A DNA stretch of 64,000 nucleotides, from contig NZ_JBFHFC010000007.1 of NCBI RefSeq assembly GCF_041583835.1, positions 1-64,000 of the forward strand, written 5' to 3'. The position numbers were made by a program, and so were the translations under genes. The notes under the pieces are model-generated. The model saw nothing but the letters and a program-made list of their open reading frames with translations. It did no database searches and was not told where the DNA came from. The stretch is from Thiomicrorhabdus sp041583835. GTDB lineage: Bacteria > Pseudomonadota > Gammaproteobacteria > Thiomicrospirales > Thiomicrospiraceae. Below, piece by piece: positions 18,618 to 27,204 of this stretch (its first letter is position 1; each line of letters opens with the position of its first letter).

Positions 18618-20546
18618 TCAGCCTTCCACGATTCGGCCAAGGTTGGAAATATCGTCATTTAACATATCCACCAACTCATCCATGGCAAAACTTCCTAGGT
18701 TTTTACCACCTCGGGCACGAACATTGACAGTACCATCTTGCATCTCTTGATCACCTACGACCAAAATATACGGTACTCGTTGCATAGTGTGTTCGCGAAT
18801 TTTAAACCCAACCTTCTCATTTCTCAAGTCTGTTTCGACTCTAAACCCATGTTTTTTCAATTTATTAGCAAAATCGGCCACATATTCATTATGAACTTCC
18901 GAAATCGAAGCCATCACCAATTGAACCGGAGCCAACCAAGTCGGGAACTTACCTTCGTAGTGTTCAACCAGAATACCGACGAAACGTTCCAAAGACCCTA
19001 AAATCGCACGGTGAATCATGACAGGATGATGTTTTTCATTATCCGCACCGACGTATACCGCGTTCAAACGTTCTTCCTGAGTCATGGAGAAGTCCAACTG
19101 AATGGTTCCGCACTGCCAGACACGGCCGATACAGTCTTTCAATTGGAATTCGATCTTAGGACCGTAGAATGCACCTTCACCCGGCTGTAATGCATAATCC
19201 AAACCGGCGTTTTTCAAGGTTGCTTCCAAAGCGGTTTCCGCCAAATCCCACACTTCATCGGCACCTACGCGCTGTTCCGGACGAGTTGAGAATTTAACTG
19301 CGATATTTTCAAAACCGAAATCGGCATACGTCTGGAAGACCAAGTCGATACACGCCTGAACTTCCTGCTGAATCTGTTCTTCAGTACAGAAAATATGAGC
19401 GTCATCCTGCGTGAACGAACGCACACGCATCAATCCGTGCAAAGTACCGGACGCTTCATTACGGTGAACCAGACCGAATTCCGCAATGTGGATCGGCAGG
19501 TCACGGTAACTGTTCAAATGACGGTTATACACCTGAATATGTCCCGGACAGTTCATCGGCTTAACCGCGTAGTCACGGTTCTCGGTTTCTGTGGTGAACA
19601 TATTGTCTTTAAACTTATCCCAGTGACCGGACTTCTCCCACAAGGAGCGGTCCATGATCAAAGGCGTACGAATCTCTTCATAATCGTTCATCACCAACTG
19701 CTGACGCATGTAGTCTTCAACAATGCGGTACAACGTAGTTCCTTTCGGATGCCAGAACGCCATACCCGGAGCGATATCTTCCAAATGGAACAGGTCAAGC
19801 GCCTTACCAAGCTTACGATGGTCGCGTTTTTCAGCCTCTTCCATCATGTGCAAGTATTCTTTCAACTCGTCTTTACTGGTAAAGGCTACGCCGTAGATAC
19901 GCTGCAGCATTTTGTTGTCGGAATTACCGCGCCAATAGGCTCCAGCCACATGAGTCAATTTAAAGGCTTTGATAAAGCCCATGTTAGGCACGTGCGGCCC
20001 ACGACACATGTCGATGTATTCCTGGTGATGATAAAAACCGAATTCGGTTTCGTCAGGCAAGTCGGCAATCAATTCCAACTTGTAATCTTCGCCGCGCGAC
20101 TTGAAGATTTCGATCGCTTCAGCGCGTGGAGTCATCTTCTTGATGACTTCGTATTTGGTTTTCGCCAATTCCTGCATGCGCTTTTCAATGACTTTCAAGT
20201 CGTCCGGACCAATCTTGGTTTCCATGTCAATGTCATAATAGAAACCGTTGTCGATCACCGGCCCGATCGCCATTTTAACGTCAGGATAAAGCTGCTTAAG
20301 CGCATGACCCAAAAGGTGAGCGCAGGAGTGGCGCATAATGTGTACACCATCATCGTCTTTCAACGTAACGATCTCTAGAGAAGCATCTTCCGTAATTAAA
20401 TCGCAAGCATCTTTCAGCTGACCGTCAACACGCCCGGCAATCGTAGCTTTCGCTAATCCAGTCCCAATACTTTCAGCCACCTGCATGACTGAAACCGCTT
20501 CATCATATGTCTTTGTAGAACCGTCAGGTAACGTAATGATTGGCAT
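18618..20546 (-). CDS. thrS: Threonine-tRNA ligase
   Basis: 642 residues, normal length. An N-terminal TGS domain (MPIITLPDGSTKTYDEAVSV), the editing domain with HSCAHLLGHAL and the distal YIDMCRGPHVPN motif, the class II core with the zinc ligands, and a C-terminal anticodon-binding domain (LAPVQLVMASIS, YILVVGDQEMQDGTVNVRAR) are all present. It heads the thrS-infC-rpmI-rplT operon. I did not identify an operator in its leader. Confidence 0.97.
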   Translation of the reverse strand: MPIITLPDGSTKTYDEAVSVMQVAESIGTGLAKATIAGRVDGQLKDACDLITEDASLEIVTLKDDDGVHIMRHSCAHLLGHALKQLYPDVKMAIGPVIDNGFYYDIDMETKIGPDDLKVIEKRMQELAKTKYEVIKKMTPRAEAIEIFKSRGEDYKLELIADLPDETEFGFYHHQEYIDMCRGPHVPNMGFIKAFKLTHVAGAYWRGNSDNKMLQRIYGVAFTSKDELKEYLHMMEEAEKRDHRKLGKALDLFHLEDIAPGMAFWHPKGTTLYRIVEDYMRQQLVMNDYEEIRTPLIMDRSLWEKSGHWDKFKDNMFTTETENRDYAVKPMNCPGHIQVYNRHLNSYRDLPIHIAEFGLVHRNEASGTLHGLMRVRSFTQDDAHIFCTEEQIQQEVQACIDLVFQTYADFGFENIAVKFSTRPEQRVGADEVWDLAETALEATLKNAGLDYALQPGEGAFYGPKIEFQLKDCIGRVWQCGTIQLDFSMTQEERLNAVYVGADNEKHHPVMIHRAILGSLERFVGILVEHYEGKFPTWLAPVQLVMASISEVHNEYVADFANKLKKHGFRVETDLRNEKVGFKIREHTMQRVPYILVVGDQEMQDGTVNVRARGGKNLGSFAMDELVDMLNDDISNLGRIVEG

Positions 20547-20690
20547 CGATAATTCTCTTTGATGTACAAATTAAAAAACAAGCTGAGTATTTTAGCATTT
20601 TCTTATTTGATCATGTGGTATTTGAAACGATTTTTGTTATAAATTTTTTGCGTAACAGTTACTTAAAGGCAAGCAACAAGATAACCCCGA

Positions 20691-20717
20691 AAAAAAAACC
20701 GGCAAGCAGGCCGGTTT
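20691..20717 (-). terminator. Rho-independent terminator of the HDOD gene
   Basis: Eight-base perfect GC-rich stem (20696-20703 with 20710-20717), six-base loop, followed on the minus strand by eight T residues. Confidence 0.85.
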
Positions 20718-20749
20718 CTTTATAGTCAATGAAACAAATAAGAGCAAGA

Positions 20750-21634
20750 TTAAAGCATGCCCGCCTGTTCGGCGGTATCGTAGGCTTTCTGAATCAGTTC
20801 ATCGTAATCTTCCAACGCCAAACCAAAGTAGTCCAATGCAGCCAACAACTCTTCGGAAGGTGCCTCGCGATCCTCTTCAGGCAGATCCGCCACCCCGTTA
20901 TCGATTCCTAGACGTAAAGCCGCCTGCTCGGACAAGAACGTAATATACGCAAACGGTTTGAACTGCTCCCCCGCCTTGGCTGGGGTGTGGTGATTCGCGA
21001 CCCCCATGATGATTTCCTGCGGAAACTTCCACTGCTGAAGCAAGCGGGCACTCATAAGGGCATGGTTCGTACCGTAAACCTTATTCTCGGCCGCCGACAA
21101 TTTGTTGATGTCATAATCAGTCAGGCGCATCACCTCAAGGTATTTATCGCGATCTTCGACCGACAACAAGTAAATCCCGATATCATGCATCAACCCGCTT
21201 AGAAAAGACTCGCCGGTATTTACGTGCAATGCCTTCCCTAGCGACTGAGCGACAAATGCCGATAGCAATGCATGACGCAAGAAATGTTTTTCGCTAAACG
21301 GCGGCTTCGACTTAAATGTCGATTTATAGTTGATGGCGTGCGCCATCATTCGAACGTCCTGGGTACCGATACGGATAACCGCATCGGACAAGTCCGTGAC
21401 CTTTTCTCCCATCCAATATTTAGCGGTATTCACCACGCCGATCAACCCGGCCGCCAAACGCGGATCCTGTGCAATCAACTGAACGATGTCGTCAATATGG
21501 ATATCTTCGCCACTCGCCAACAGACGTTCCAACTTCATCAAAGCATCAGGAAAATGAGGTAAATCGTCTAACGCATGGAGGCGTTCGATAATCACCTTAC
21601 TGACACTTGGTTTTTTCGTTGATTCTGATGACAT
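20750..21634 (-). CDS. HDOD-domain signalling protein
   Basis: 294 residues dominated by an HDOD domain (about 20-220), a metal-poor relative of HD phosphodiesterases. LPHFPDALMKLERLLASGED opens it, and SFLSGLMHDIGIYLL, NHALMSARLLQQWKFPQEI and NHHTP correspond to the HD-like helices. Such proteins often work in signal transduction, chemotaxis or motility control, without established catalysis. Monocistronic; divergent from the thiamine locus. Confidence 0.9.
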   Translation of the reverse strand: MSSESTKKPSVSKVIIERLHALDDLPHFPDALMKLERLLASGEDIHIDDIVQLIAQDPRLAAGLIGVVNTAKYWMGEKVTDLSDAVIRIGTQDVRMMAHAINYKSTFKSKPPFSEKHFLRHALLSAFVAQSLGKALHVNTGESFLSGLMHDIGIYLLSVEDRDKYLEVMRLTDYDINKLSAAENKVYGTNHALMSARLLQQWKFPQEIIMGVANHHTPAKAGEQFKPFAYITFLSEQAALRLGIDNGVADLPEEDREAPSEELLAALDYFGLALEDYDELIQKAYDTAEQAGML

Positions 21635-21761
21635 ATTTCCTTTCCTGTTAAGCTAATATCCGTATAAACAATATGTTATTTCACATTGGGCATTAATTTT
21701 TACATAAAAATGAGATAAAATCCGCTCAGTTTTTTATATAAGTATAAAATTCATACTTATT

Positions 21762-21853
21762 CGCCAAGGGGTGGCCAAAGCGGCCTGAGATCTTCCGTTT
21801 CACGAAGGAACCCTCCGAACCTGATCCAGTTAATACTGGCGTAGGGACAGGCA
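21762..21853 (+). ncRNA. TPP riboswitch (THI element) aptamer
   Basis: The conserved TPP aptamer blocks occur in order: GGGGTGG (21768 on), GGCCTGAGA (21782-21790), a variable P3a hairpin (TCTTCC/GAAGGA), ACCCTCCGAACCTGATC (21810-21826) and CCAGTTAATACTGGCGTAGGG. P1 can form between GCC (21763-21765) and GGC (21850-21852). It senses thiamine pyrophosphate and controls the downstream TonB receptor. Confidence 0.96.
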
Positions 21854-21942
21854 GCACATTATTCCACAACTCGACTCTATTGAAAGAGTTCATTTCGAAT
21901 GTACGCCCTGTCCTTTTAAGTTATTTAAAAGGAACTAAAATG
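21845..21942 (+). promoter_or_regulatory. Riboswitch expression platform: SD-sequestering hairpin and anti-sequestor
   Basis: CCTTTTAA (21912-21919) pairs with TTAAAAGG (21925-21932), burying the Shine-Dalgarno AAGGA of the ATG at 21940. Upstream, CCTGTCC (21907-21913) is complementary to GGACAGG (21845-21851), which is the 3' end of the aptamer. Ligand-free RNA could use that pairing to disturb the sequestor, so translational control is the likely mode. Confidence 0.6.
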
Positions 21943-23973
21943 AAATTAAAGCCCTTAGCGCTTGCCCTTTCCGCAGCCCTAGCCTCCACAAACGTTCTGG
22001 CCGAAGAATTGAAACCTGTCATGGTTCATGCCGACTTACGAACCACTTCGGAACAAGACATTCCTGCCAGCGTCGACATCAAAGATAACGCCGAACTTCA
22101 AGATCAAGGCGCCGTTCATTTTGACGACATCCTTTTAAAAACACCGAACGTCAACTTTTCAGGTCAGTCTTCCCGTGCACGTCACATTCAGATCCGCGGT
22201 ATCGGCGAACGCGACGAATACACCGGCGCACCCAATGCCAGTGTCGGTTTTGCGATTGACGATATCGATTTCAGCGGCATCGGCATGGTCGGCAACTTGT
22301 TCGACATCAAGCAAGTCGAAGTCTTACGCGGCCCGCAAAACACCCGTTACGGACAAAGCGCCATCGGCGGTTTGATCAATATCGAAACAAACGATCCGAC
22401 GCCTTATCGAGAAAGCATGATCGAAGCGAGCGGCGGACAGGACAACCTGAAAGAATTCGGTTTAATGACGAGCGGCCCGGTCAGCTCCGAAGAAGACGCT
22501 GCCCAATACCGCATCGCCATTTTCAAGCACACCAGCGACGGCTTCCGTACCAACGACACGTTGAACCGTACCGATACCAACGGGCGCGATGAATTGACGA
22601 TACGCGGAAAAGTACGCCTATTCCCGAATCCAAACACCACCGTGGATGTTTCTTTACTGCATGCCGACCTCAACAACGGTTATGACGCCTGGTCTCGTGA
22701 CAACAGCTTCACCACCCTATCAAACCAGCCGGGCAAAGATGCACAGCTTTCGAATGCCGGATCGGTAAAAGCGGAATGGAAAGGCGATCCAAACTATGTC
22801 TTTACCAGTAAAACCACGTTAGCCAATTCCGACATGACTTACAGTTATGACGAAGACTGGACGGCCTCAAGCGCCGGAACTTATTTGAATAACAAGCACC
22901 GTAGAACCATGAGTCAGGAATTGCGCTGGACTTCGACGCCAAAGTCCCGCATCAATGATAATACCGACTGGTTGTTCGGTCTTTACGGCTCAAAATTGGA
23001 TGAAACCAACAAAACCGAATATTGGGGCAACAGCAGTTCCGATTTCAGCCTTAACAAACTGGCCGGTTTCGGACAACTTGATTATGCCATGACGCCAAAA
23101 GCCACCATTACTGCGGGCTTACGCATTGAAAACGACGCTAGCGACTTCACCAATAGCGCAGGCGAACACTACACCCCGGATGAAACCCTATGGGGAGCGA
23201 ACCTGACGTATCGTTATAAATACAACGATACCCATACCGCTTTCACAGGAATTACCCGCGGTTACAAAGCCGGAGGATTCAATGCGGGACAACCTGCCGG
23301 TACGCCAAGCCAATACGTGACCTACGATGCGGAAACCCTGATGAACTATGAAATCGGGCTGAAATCCAATTTCGCCGCATTAGGTTTGAAGACCAACATC
23401 ACCGCTTTCTATATGGATCGCCAAAATCCTCAATTAGACGGCTATACCTACGACCCTAGTTCTTTTACCGCTTGGGTGTTCTATACCGAAAACTTCGATA
23501 GCGCCCAGAACTACGGTCTGGAAGGTGACTTCGATTGGCAGGCGAACACCAACTGGAATCTGTACGGAAGCATGGGACTGATTCAAACCAAAGTAGAAGG
23601 TACGCCACTGAATTCCGGCTTCACCATCAGCGACCGCGAACAGGCGCACGCACCGAACTACCAGTTCAACCTTGGCGTCAAATACCGCGCAAGCAACGGC
23701 TTCTATGCACAAGGTGACGTAACGGCCGTGGACAAGTTCTACTTCGACAATACCCACAACATCGAATCCGATCCGTATCACCTTGTGAACGCTCGAATCG
23801 GTTACGAAACCGAGGATTACGAAATCTATCTATGGGGCAAGAACCTGACCGACGAAACCTATGCGACGAGAGGTTATTACTTCGACTTCAACCCGCCTTG
23901 GACGAATCCATCCAAATACGTTCGTTTGGGTGATCCAAGACAGTTGGGAATCACCGCTCGCGTATTCTTCTAA
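21940..23973 (+). CDS. TonB-dependent outer-membrane receptor, probably for thiamine
   Basis: 677 residues from ATG 21940; the in-frame TTG at 21880 lies inside the riboswitch platform and is rejected. Signal peptide MKLKPLALALSAALAS ends in VLA. The plug domain has DIPASVDIKDNAE, RHIQIRGIGERDEY and QVEVLRGPQNTRYGQSAIGG; the barrel ends in ITARVFF with the terminal aromatic. Control by a TPP riboswitch and the thiamine permease downstream indicate uptake of thiamine or a precursor. Equivalent TPP-controlled receptors have been described by comparative genomics in other gammaproteobacteria. Confidence 0.92.
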   Translation: MKLKPLALALSAALASTNVLAEELKPVMVHADLRTTSEQDIPASVDIKDNAELQDQGAVHFDDILLKTPNVNFSGQSSRARHIQIRGIGERDEYTGAPNASVGFAIDDIDFSGIGMVGNLFDIKQVEVLRGPQNTRYGQSAIGGLINIETNDPTPYRESMIEASGGQDNLKEFGLMTSGPVSSEEDAAQYRIAIFKHTSDGFRTNDTLNRTDTNGRDELTIRGKVRLFPNPNTTVDVSLLHADLNNGYDAWSRDNSFTTLSNQPGKDAQLSNAGSVKAEWKGDPNYVFTSKTTLANSDMTYSYDEDWTASSAGTYLNNKHRRTMSQELRWTSTPKSRINDNTDWLFGLYGSKLDETNKTEYWGNSSSDFSLNKLAGFGQLDYAMTPKATITAGLRIENDASDFTNSAGEHYTPDETLWGANLTYRYKYNDTHTAFTGITRGYKAGGFNAGQPAGTPSQYVTYDAETLMNYEIGLKSNFAALGLKTNITAFYMDRQNPQLDGYTYDPSSFTAWVFYTENFDSAQNYGLEGDFDWQANTNWNLYGSMGLIQTKVEGTPLNSGFTISDREQAHAPNYQFNLGVKYRASNGFYAQGDVTAVDKFYFDNTHNIESDPYHLVNARIGYETEDYEIYLWGKNLTDETYATRGYYFDFNPPWTNPSKYVRLGDPRQLGITARVFF

Positions 23974-23981
23974 CCTCATAT

Positions 23982-24010
23982 AAAACGGACTTTTACAGTC
24001 CGTTTTTTTA
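23982..24010 (+). terminator. Intrinsic terminator after the TonB receptor gene
   Basis: Ten-base perfect stem (23982-23991 with 23997-24006), five-base loop TTTAC, then T residues. It separates the receptor from the thiamine-binding protein and permease genes. Confidence 0.85.
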
Positions 24011-24051
24011 TAATTAAAACAAATAGATAAAATCAATTAACGGAAAATAAA

Positions 24052-24321
24052 ATGAGAGTTTCAGTCGATATCAGTATGTACCCGCTTCAAGAGGATTACT
24101 GCCAGCCCATTCTGGATTTCATCGCCCGTTTGGAACAGAACCCGGATTTGACAATTGCCCGTAACAGCTTAAGCACGCAAGTATTCGGAGATTTCGACAG
24201 CGTCATGAAAGAGATGACTCAAGATATGAAAGACGTTCTGGAAAAGATTCCACACAGCGTGTTCGTACTCAAGATTGTCGGTGTTGACCGATCGGCGGCG
24301 GTGATCGATGCTTGCAAATGA
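24052..24321 (+). CDS. Thiamine-binding protein of the MTH1187/YkoF family
   Basis: 89 residues with the ferredoxin-like layout of the family: MRVSVDISMYPLQEDYCQPI at the start and a second half including VFGDFDSVMKEMTQDMKDVL. Family members bind thiamine or hydroxymethylpyrimidine in the cytoplasm. No signal peptide. It overlaps the pnuT start by 14 bases. The pairing with a PnuC-type permease and a TPP-controlled receptor strengthens the assignment. Confidence 0.85.
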   Translation: MRVSVDISMYPLQEDYCQPILDFIARLEQNPDLTIARNSLSTQVFGDFDSVMKEMTQDMKDVLEKIPHSVFVLKIVGVDRSAAVIDACK

Positions 24322-24958
24322 CAACCTCATACAAACGGTAATCGACAGCTTTCTCGCCCTATCGGGATGGGAAACCGTCGCTGCAGGACTCGGCATTTTA
24401 TACGTCATCCTGGCGGCAAAAGAATCGGTCTGGTGCTGGCCCGCGGCTTTCGCCAGCACCGTTATCTATACGGTACTCTTCTGGGAAGGCCAGTTACCGA
24501 TGCAGGCGCTGCTCAACTTTTATTATATGGCGATGGCGGTTTACGGCTTCATGCTATGGCGCCGTCACGACGATAAAAAAGACGATCTGGCGATTTCGAC
24601 CCGGCCTACCCGGTTTCATATACGCCTCATTGCGGCGGGTGCCGTACTCAGCGTACTGACCGGTCTCTATCTGGAAAACGTCGTTCAATCCCGACTGCCG
24701 TATCTGGATGCGTTTGTCACCGTATTTTCGGTCATGAATACCGTCTTAATGGCTCGCAAAATACTGGAGAACTGGCTGTATTGGCTGGTAATCGACACGG
24801 CGGCCATTGCGCTGTACTGGCAAACCGGATACTACGTGACCATCGTCATGTTCGCCGTCTATCTGGTTCTGGCTGTAGTGGGATACTTCAATTGGATAAA
24901 ACTCCGCAGAGAAGAAAGCAAAGCCCCTGCTTCGGGAAATCAGAACACTGCACCCTGA
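24308..24958 (+). CDS. pnuT: PnuC-family permease, probable thiamine transporter PnuT
   Basis: 216 residues, about seven membrane helices, with PnuC-type motifs (AAKESVWCWPAAFASTVIYT, LLNFYYMAMAVYGFMLWRR, NWLYWLVIDTAAIALYWQTG). PnuC homologues move vitamins by facilitated diffusion coupled to intracellular phosphorylation. The context (TPP riboswitch, receptor, thiamine-binding protein) selects the thiamine branch over nicotinamide riboside. It would move thiamine from periplasm to cytoplasm. Confidence 0.88.
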   Translation: MLANDNLIQTVIDSFLALSGWETVAAGLGILYVILAAKESVWCWPAAFASTVIYTVLFWEGQLPMQALLNFYYMAMAVYGFMLWRRHDDKKDDLAISTRPTRFHIRLIAAGAVLSVLTGLYLENVVQSRLPYLDAFVTVFSVMNTVLMARKILENWLYWLVIDTAAIALYWQTGYYVTIVMFAVYLVLAVVGYFNWIKLRREESKAPASGNQNTAP

Positions 24959-24961
24959 CCA

Positions 24962-25891
24962 TTAAAGTCGTCTTGGAGCGGACATCCACGCTTCAAGCGA
25001 TTCTTCACCCAACACATTCATAAAAAACAACAACAAACGGTAAACCGTTCTTACCGAATCCAATTCCGGCAAATCCCGGTATTCAATATATGCATCTATA
25101 AAGCCCTGCCACAAGGATTCGTCCAAAAGATATTCCAACAATACAAATTCCAGTTCCCGCGCACCCCACACCATCGCATCCAAATCGACCAAAGCGTGCA
25201 ACTGCTGTTGGTGAATTAAAAACTGATCCCAACGCAGGTCGAGCATAATCGGCACAAACTCTTTTTCATCTCCCGAAAAAGTGCGCTCAAACGCTTCCAG
25301 TTCCAACCGATAAGCTTCTACCGAAACCGCTTTTTGTCGAGCCAACTGCACAACGGCATTAAGCACTCCGCCCGTCCATCGATCGGCCGAATTCTGCGGC
25401 GCGAACAGCACGCCAAACCGTTCCGATTTGTGCCGATGCAAACTGCCCACATGATGCCCTAACCGGGCCGCGACCTCTTTGGTAAGTTGCTCTCCTTGCA
25501 CTTCCAGACCGGGTAATTTACGCGTCAACAAACAACCGGCAAAATCCTCATGACTGGAACGGGCGGCAACCAACGGCGGAACTTTCAAAGGACTCCATTG
25601 CGAAACCAACTCGTAAACTTTGACATAATCGGCCATTTGATGCGGAAAAGAAACGCCAAACAAGACCTTCATCCCCTGCCAGAATTCCGAACTTTCAATA
25701 TCCAGCGGATGGCACAGTTTCAGTATCGCCTCTTCGTTACCGCCGTCAGTCCGGTAATTGACCGTCCACAACCGGTTGGTACTGTCTTCGAATTTAGGCG
25801 GCACAACTTCATAAGCGGTTAATTCGGGTAATTCACCGCGCTGCCGTTCGGATAACCGGTGATAGGGATGTTGGGAATTAAGCATATTCAT
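24962..25891 (-). CDS. Aminoglycoside phosphotransferase-like small-molecule kinase
   Basis: About 310 residues from ATG 25891; an ATG at 25933 would add 14 residues. The layout is that of the APH/choline kinase fold: an N-lobe with EAILKLCHPL (ATP Lys), a hydrophobic middle with LGHHVGSLHRHKSERFG, then the catalytic LDLRWDQFLI in place of HGDxxxxN and LVDLDAMVWGARELEF supplying the metal Asp. The catalytic loop keeps Asp but Trp-Asp-Gln replaces the usual sequence. Convergent with pnuT, four bases apart; a thiamine kinase role is possible but unproven. Confidence 0.65.
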   Translation of the reverse strand: MNMLNSQHPYHRLSERQRGELPELTAYEVVPPKFEDSTNRLWTVNYRTDGGNEEAILKLCHPLDIESSEFWQGMKVLFGVSFPHQMADYVKVYELVSQWSPLKVPPLVAARSSHEDFAGCLLTRKLPGLEVQGEQLTKEVAARLGHHVGSLHRHKSERFGVLFAPQNSADRWTGGVLNAVVQLARQKAVSVEAYRLELEAFERTFSGDEKEFVPIMLDLRWDQFLIHQQQLHALVDLDAMVWGARELEFVLLEYLLDESLWQGFIDAYIEYRDLPELDSVRTVYRLLLFFMNVLGEESLEAWMSAPRRL

Positions 25892-26101
25892 TTCGCAATC
25901 ATAACATTGCAGACAAAAACTCTGGAATAACAATCTAGGTAACGCCGATAAAAATCAGGCGGATATTAAGTAAACGTTTTCTTATATTTTTATATATAAT
26001 GAGCGGCTGAATTATAAATATTGAACACACCCAGGCGCATATGACTATTCGTAATATCAATGTCGCTTGTTGTAGAAATAGCTTATTTAAAGGAACCTGT
26101 T

Positions 26102-26749
26102 ATGAATTTTGATCAAGCTCGTTTTTTCATGGTAGAACAACAAATTCGTCCGTGGGATGTACTTGACCAAAAAGTTCTTGATCTGTTTCTTGAAGTGCCT
26201 CGTCACCAGTTTGTCGAGGATTCAAAACAGTCTTTGGCTTACAGCGATATCGAACTGCCGATCGGTCACGACGAAGTGATGATGGCCCCAAAAGTGGAAG
26301 CCAAATTATTACAGGCCTTGGACATCGACGACACCGACACCGTACTTGAAGTCGGAACCGGGAGCGGTTTCATGACCGCTTTAATGGCAAGTTTAGGTGA
26401 ATCCGTTACAACGGTTGAAATCCATGAAGATCTTCAGCAAATCGCCAAAGAGCGCCTGAAAGATTACAACAACATCGATTTCCAGATCGGCGACGCCAGC
26501 CAGGATTGGAACGACGGTAAACTTTACGATGTAATCGTATTGACCGGCTCGGTTGCAACTATCCCGCAAGCCTATAAAGAAAAACTCAACCTGGGCGGCC
26601 GACTAGCGGTTATTTGCGGACAATCTCCGGCAATGACGGCAGAGGTGCTGACGCGCATCAGCGAATCGGAATGGGAAACGGAAAGCTTGTTCGAAACCGA
26701 CTTAAAAGCCCTAGTCAACGCTCAAATGCCGGACAGCTTCACCCTATAA
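26102..26749 (+). CDS. pcm: Protein-L-isoaspartate O-methyltransferase family protein
   Basis: 215 residues from ATG 26102, preceded by AAAGGA. Class I SAM motif is VLEVGTGSGFMTALMASLGE, with VTTVEIHEDLQQIAKERL as the acidic ribose-binding strand. The N-terminus (MVEQQIRPWDVLDQKVLDLF, VPRHQFVEDS, AYSDIELPIG) matches the PCMT group common upstream of tolC genes in gammaproteobacteria. It may repair damaged Asp/Asn in proteins, though not all members of this subgroup have been shown to do so. Monocistronic. Confidence 0.88.
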   Translation: MNFDQARFFMVEQQIRPWDVLDQKVLDLFLEVPRHQFVEDSKQSLAYSDIELPIGHDEVMMAPKVEAKLLQALDIDDTDTVLEVGTGSGFMTALMASLGESVTTVEIHEDLQQIAKERLKDYNNIDFQIGDASQDWNDGKLYDVIVLTGSVATIPQAYKEKLNLGGRLAVICGQSPAMTAEVLTRISESEWETESLFETDLKALVNAQMPDSFTL

Positions 26750-26838
26750 ACGACTAATCGATGACAACGCCCGGACGGCTTTAAGATTAATCCCTAAAAG
26801 TCCGCTCGCAAACAAGTATCATTCGAATTGAAAAGTCT

Positions 26839-26867
26839 AAAGGCCGGAAAACACTCCGGCCTTTTTA
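26839..26867 (+). terminator. Rho-independent terminator of pcm
   Basis: AAAGGCCGG (26839-26847) pairs with CCGGCCTTT (26856-26864), then T residues. Ninety bases after the pcm stop. Confidence 0.85.
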
Positions 26868-27204
26868 ATACCTGTAATAACCGCCTGACGCCGACTTAAC
26901 ACCTGGCCGAAATACATTCCCCTTTTTAAAAAACGCATTTTCAGTCCCTTTTAATCACCGTTCATAGATCCTCCCGACCTAACGGCATTTACGACTCAAC
27001 ACACCGCCAATTTATTTTTTTTACACCTTTGCCATTGTGTTTCACACTCCAATGTGTAATATCGATTACTGAAACAACCATAAGTATTTTAATGTATCTC
27101 TCATAAAATATTTTGAACACACATAAGCCCTCTTTTTCCTACAATACAGCTTACATAACTTATGCTTATGCCACATAAACTAAACTAATCGTAAGGAAAT
27201 CCCA
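26868..27204. other. Leader/promoter region of the oxidase-sulfide operon
   Basis: About 340 AT-rich bases with no open frame worth calling. It must hold the operon promoter, but no clear -35/-10 pair stands out. A dyad lies at 27033-27054, and TAAGGAAA precedes the first ATG. Confidence 0.5.
27033..27054. promoter_or_regulatory. Dyad symmetry upstream of the oxidase operon
   Basis: CATTG/CAATG arms enclose a nested GTGT/ACAC dyad, about 150 bases before the first gene. ACAC-N6-GTGT overlaps it. Candidate regulator site only. Confidence 0.25.

Noticed and set aside
19395..20378. Long plus-strand open frame (327 codons) across thrS
   Set aside because: It is antisense to unambiguous thrS; the His/Val-rich product mirrors codon bias of the real gene.
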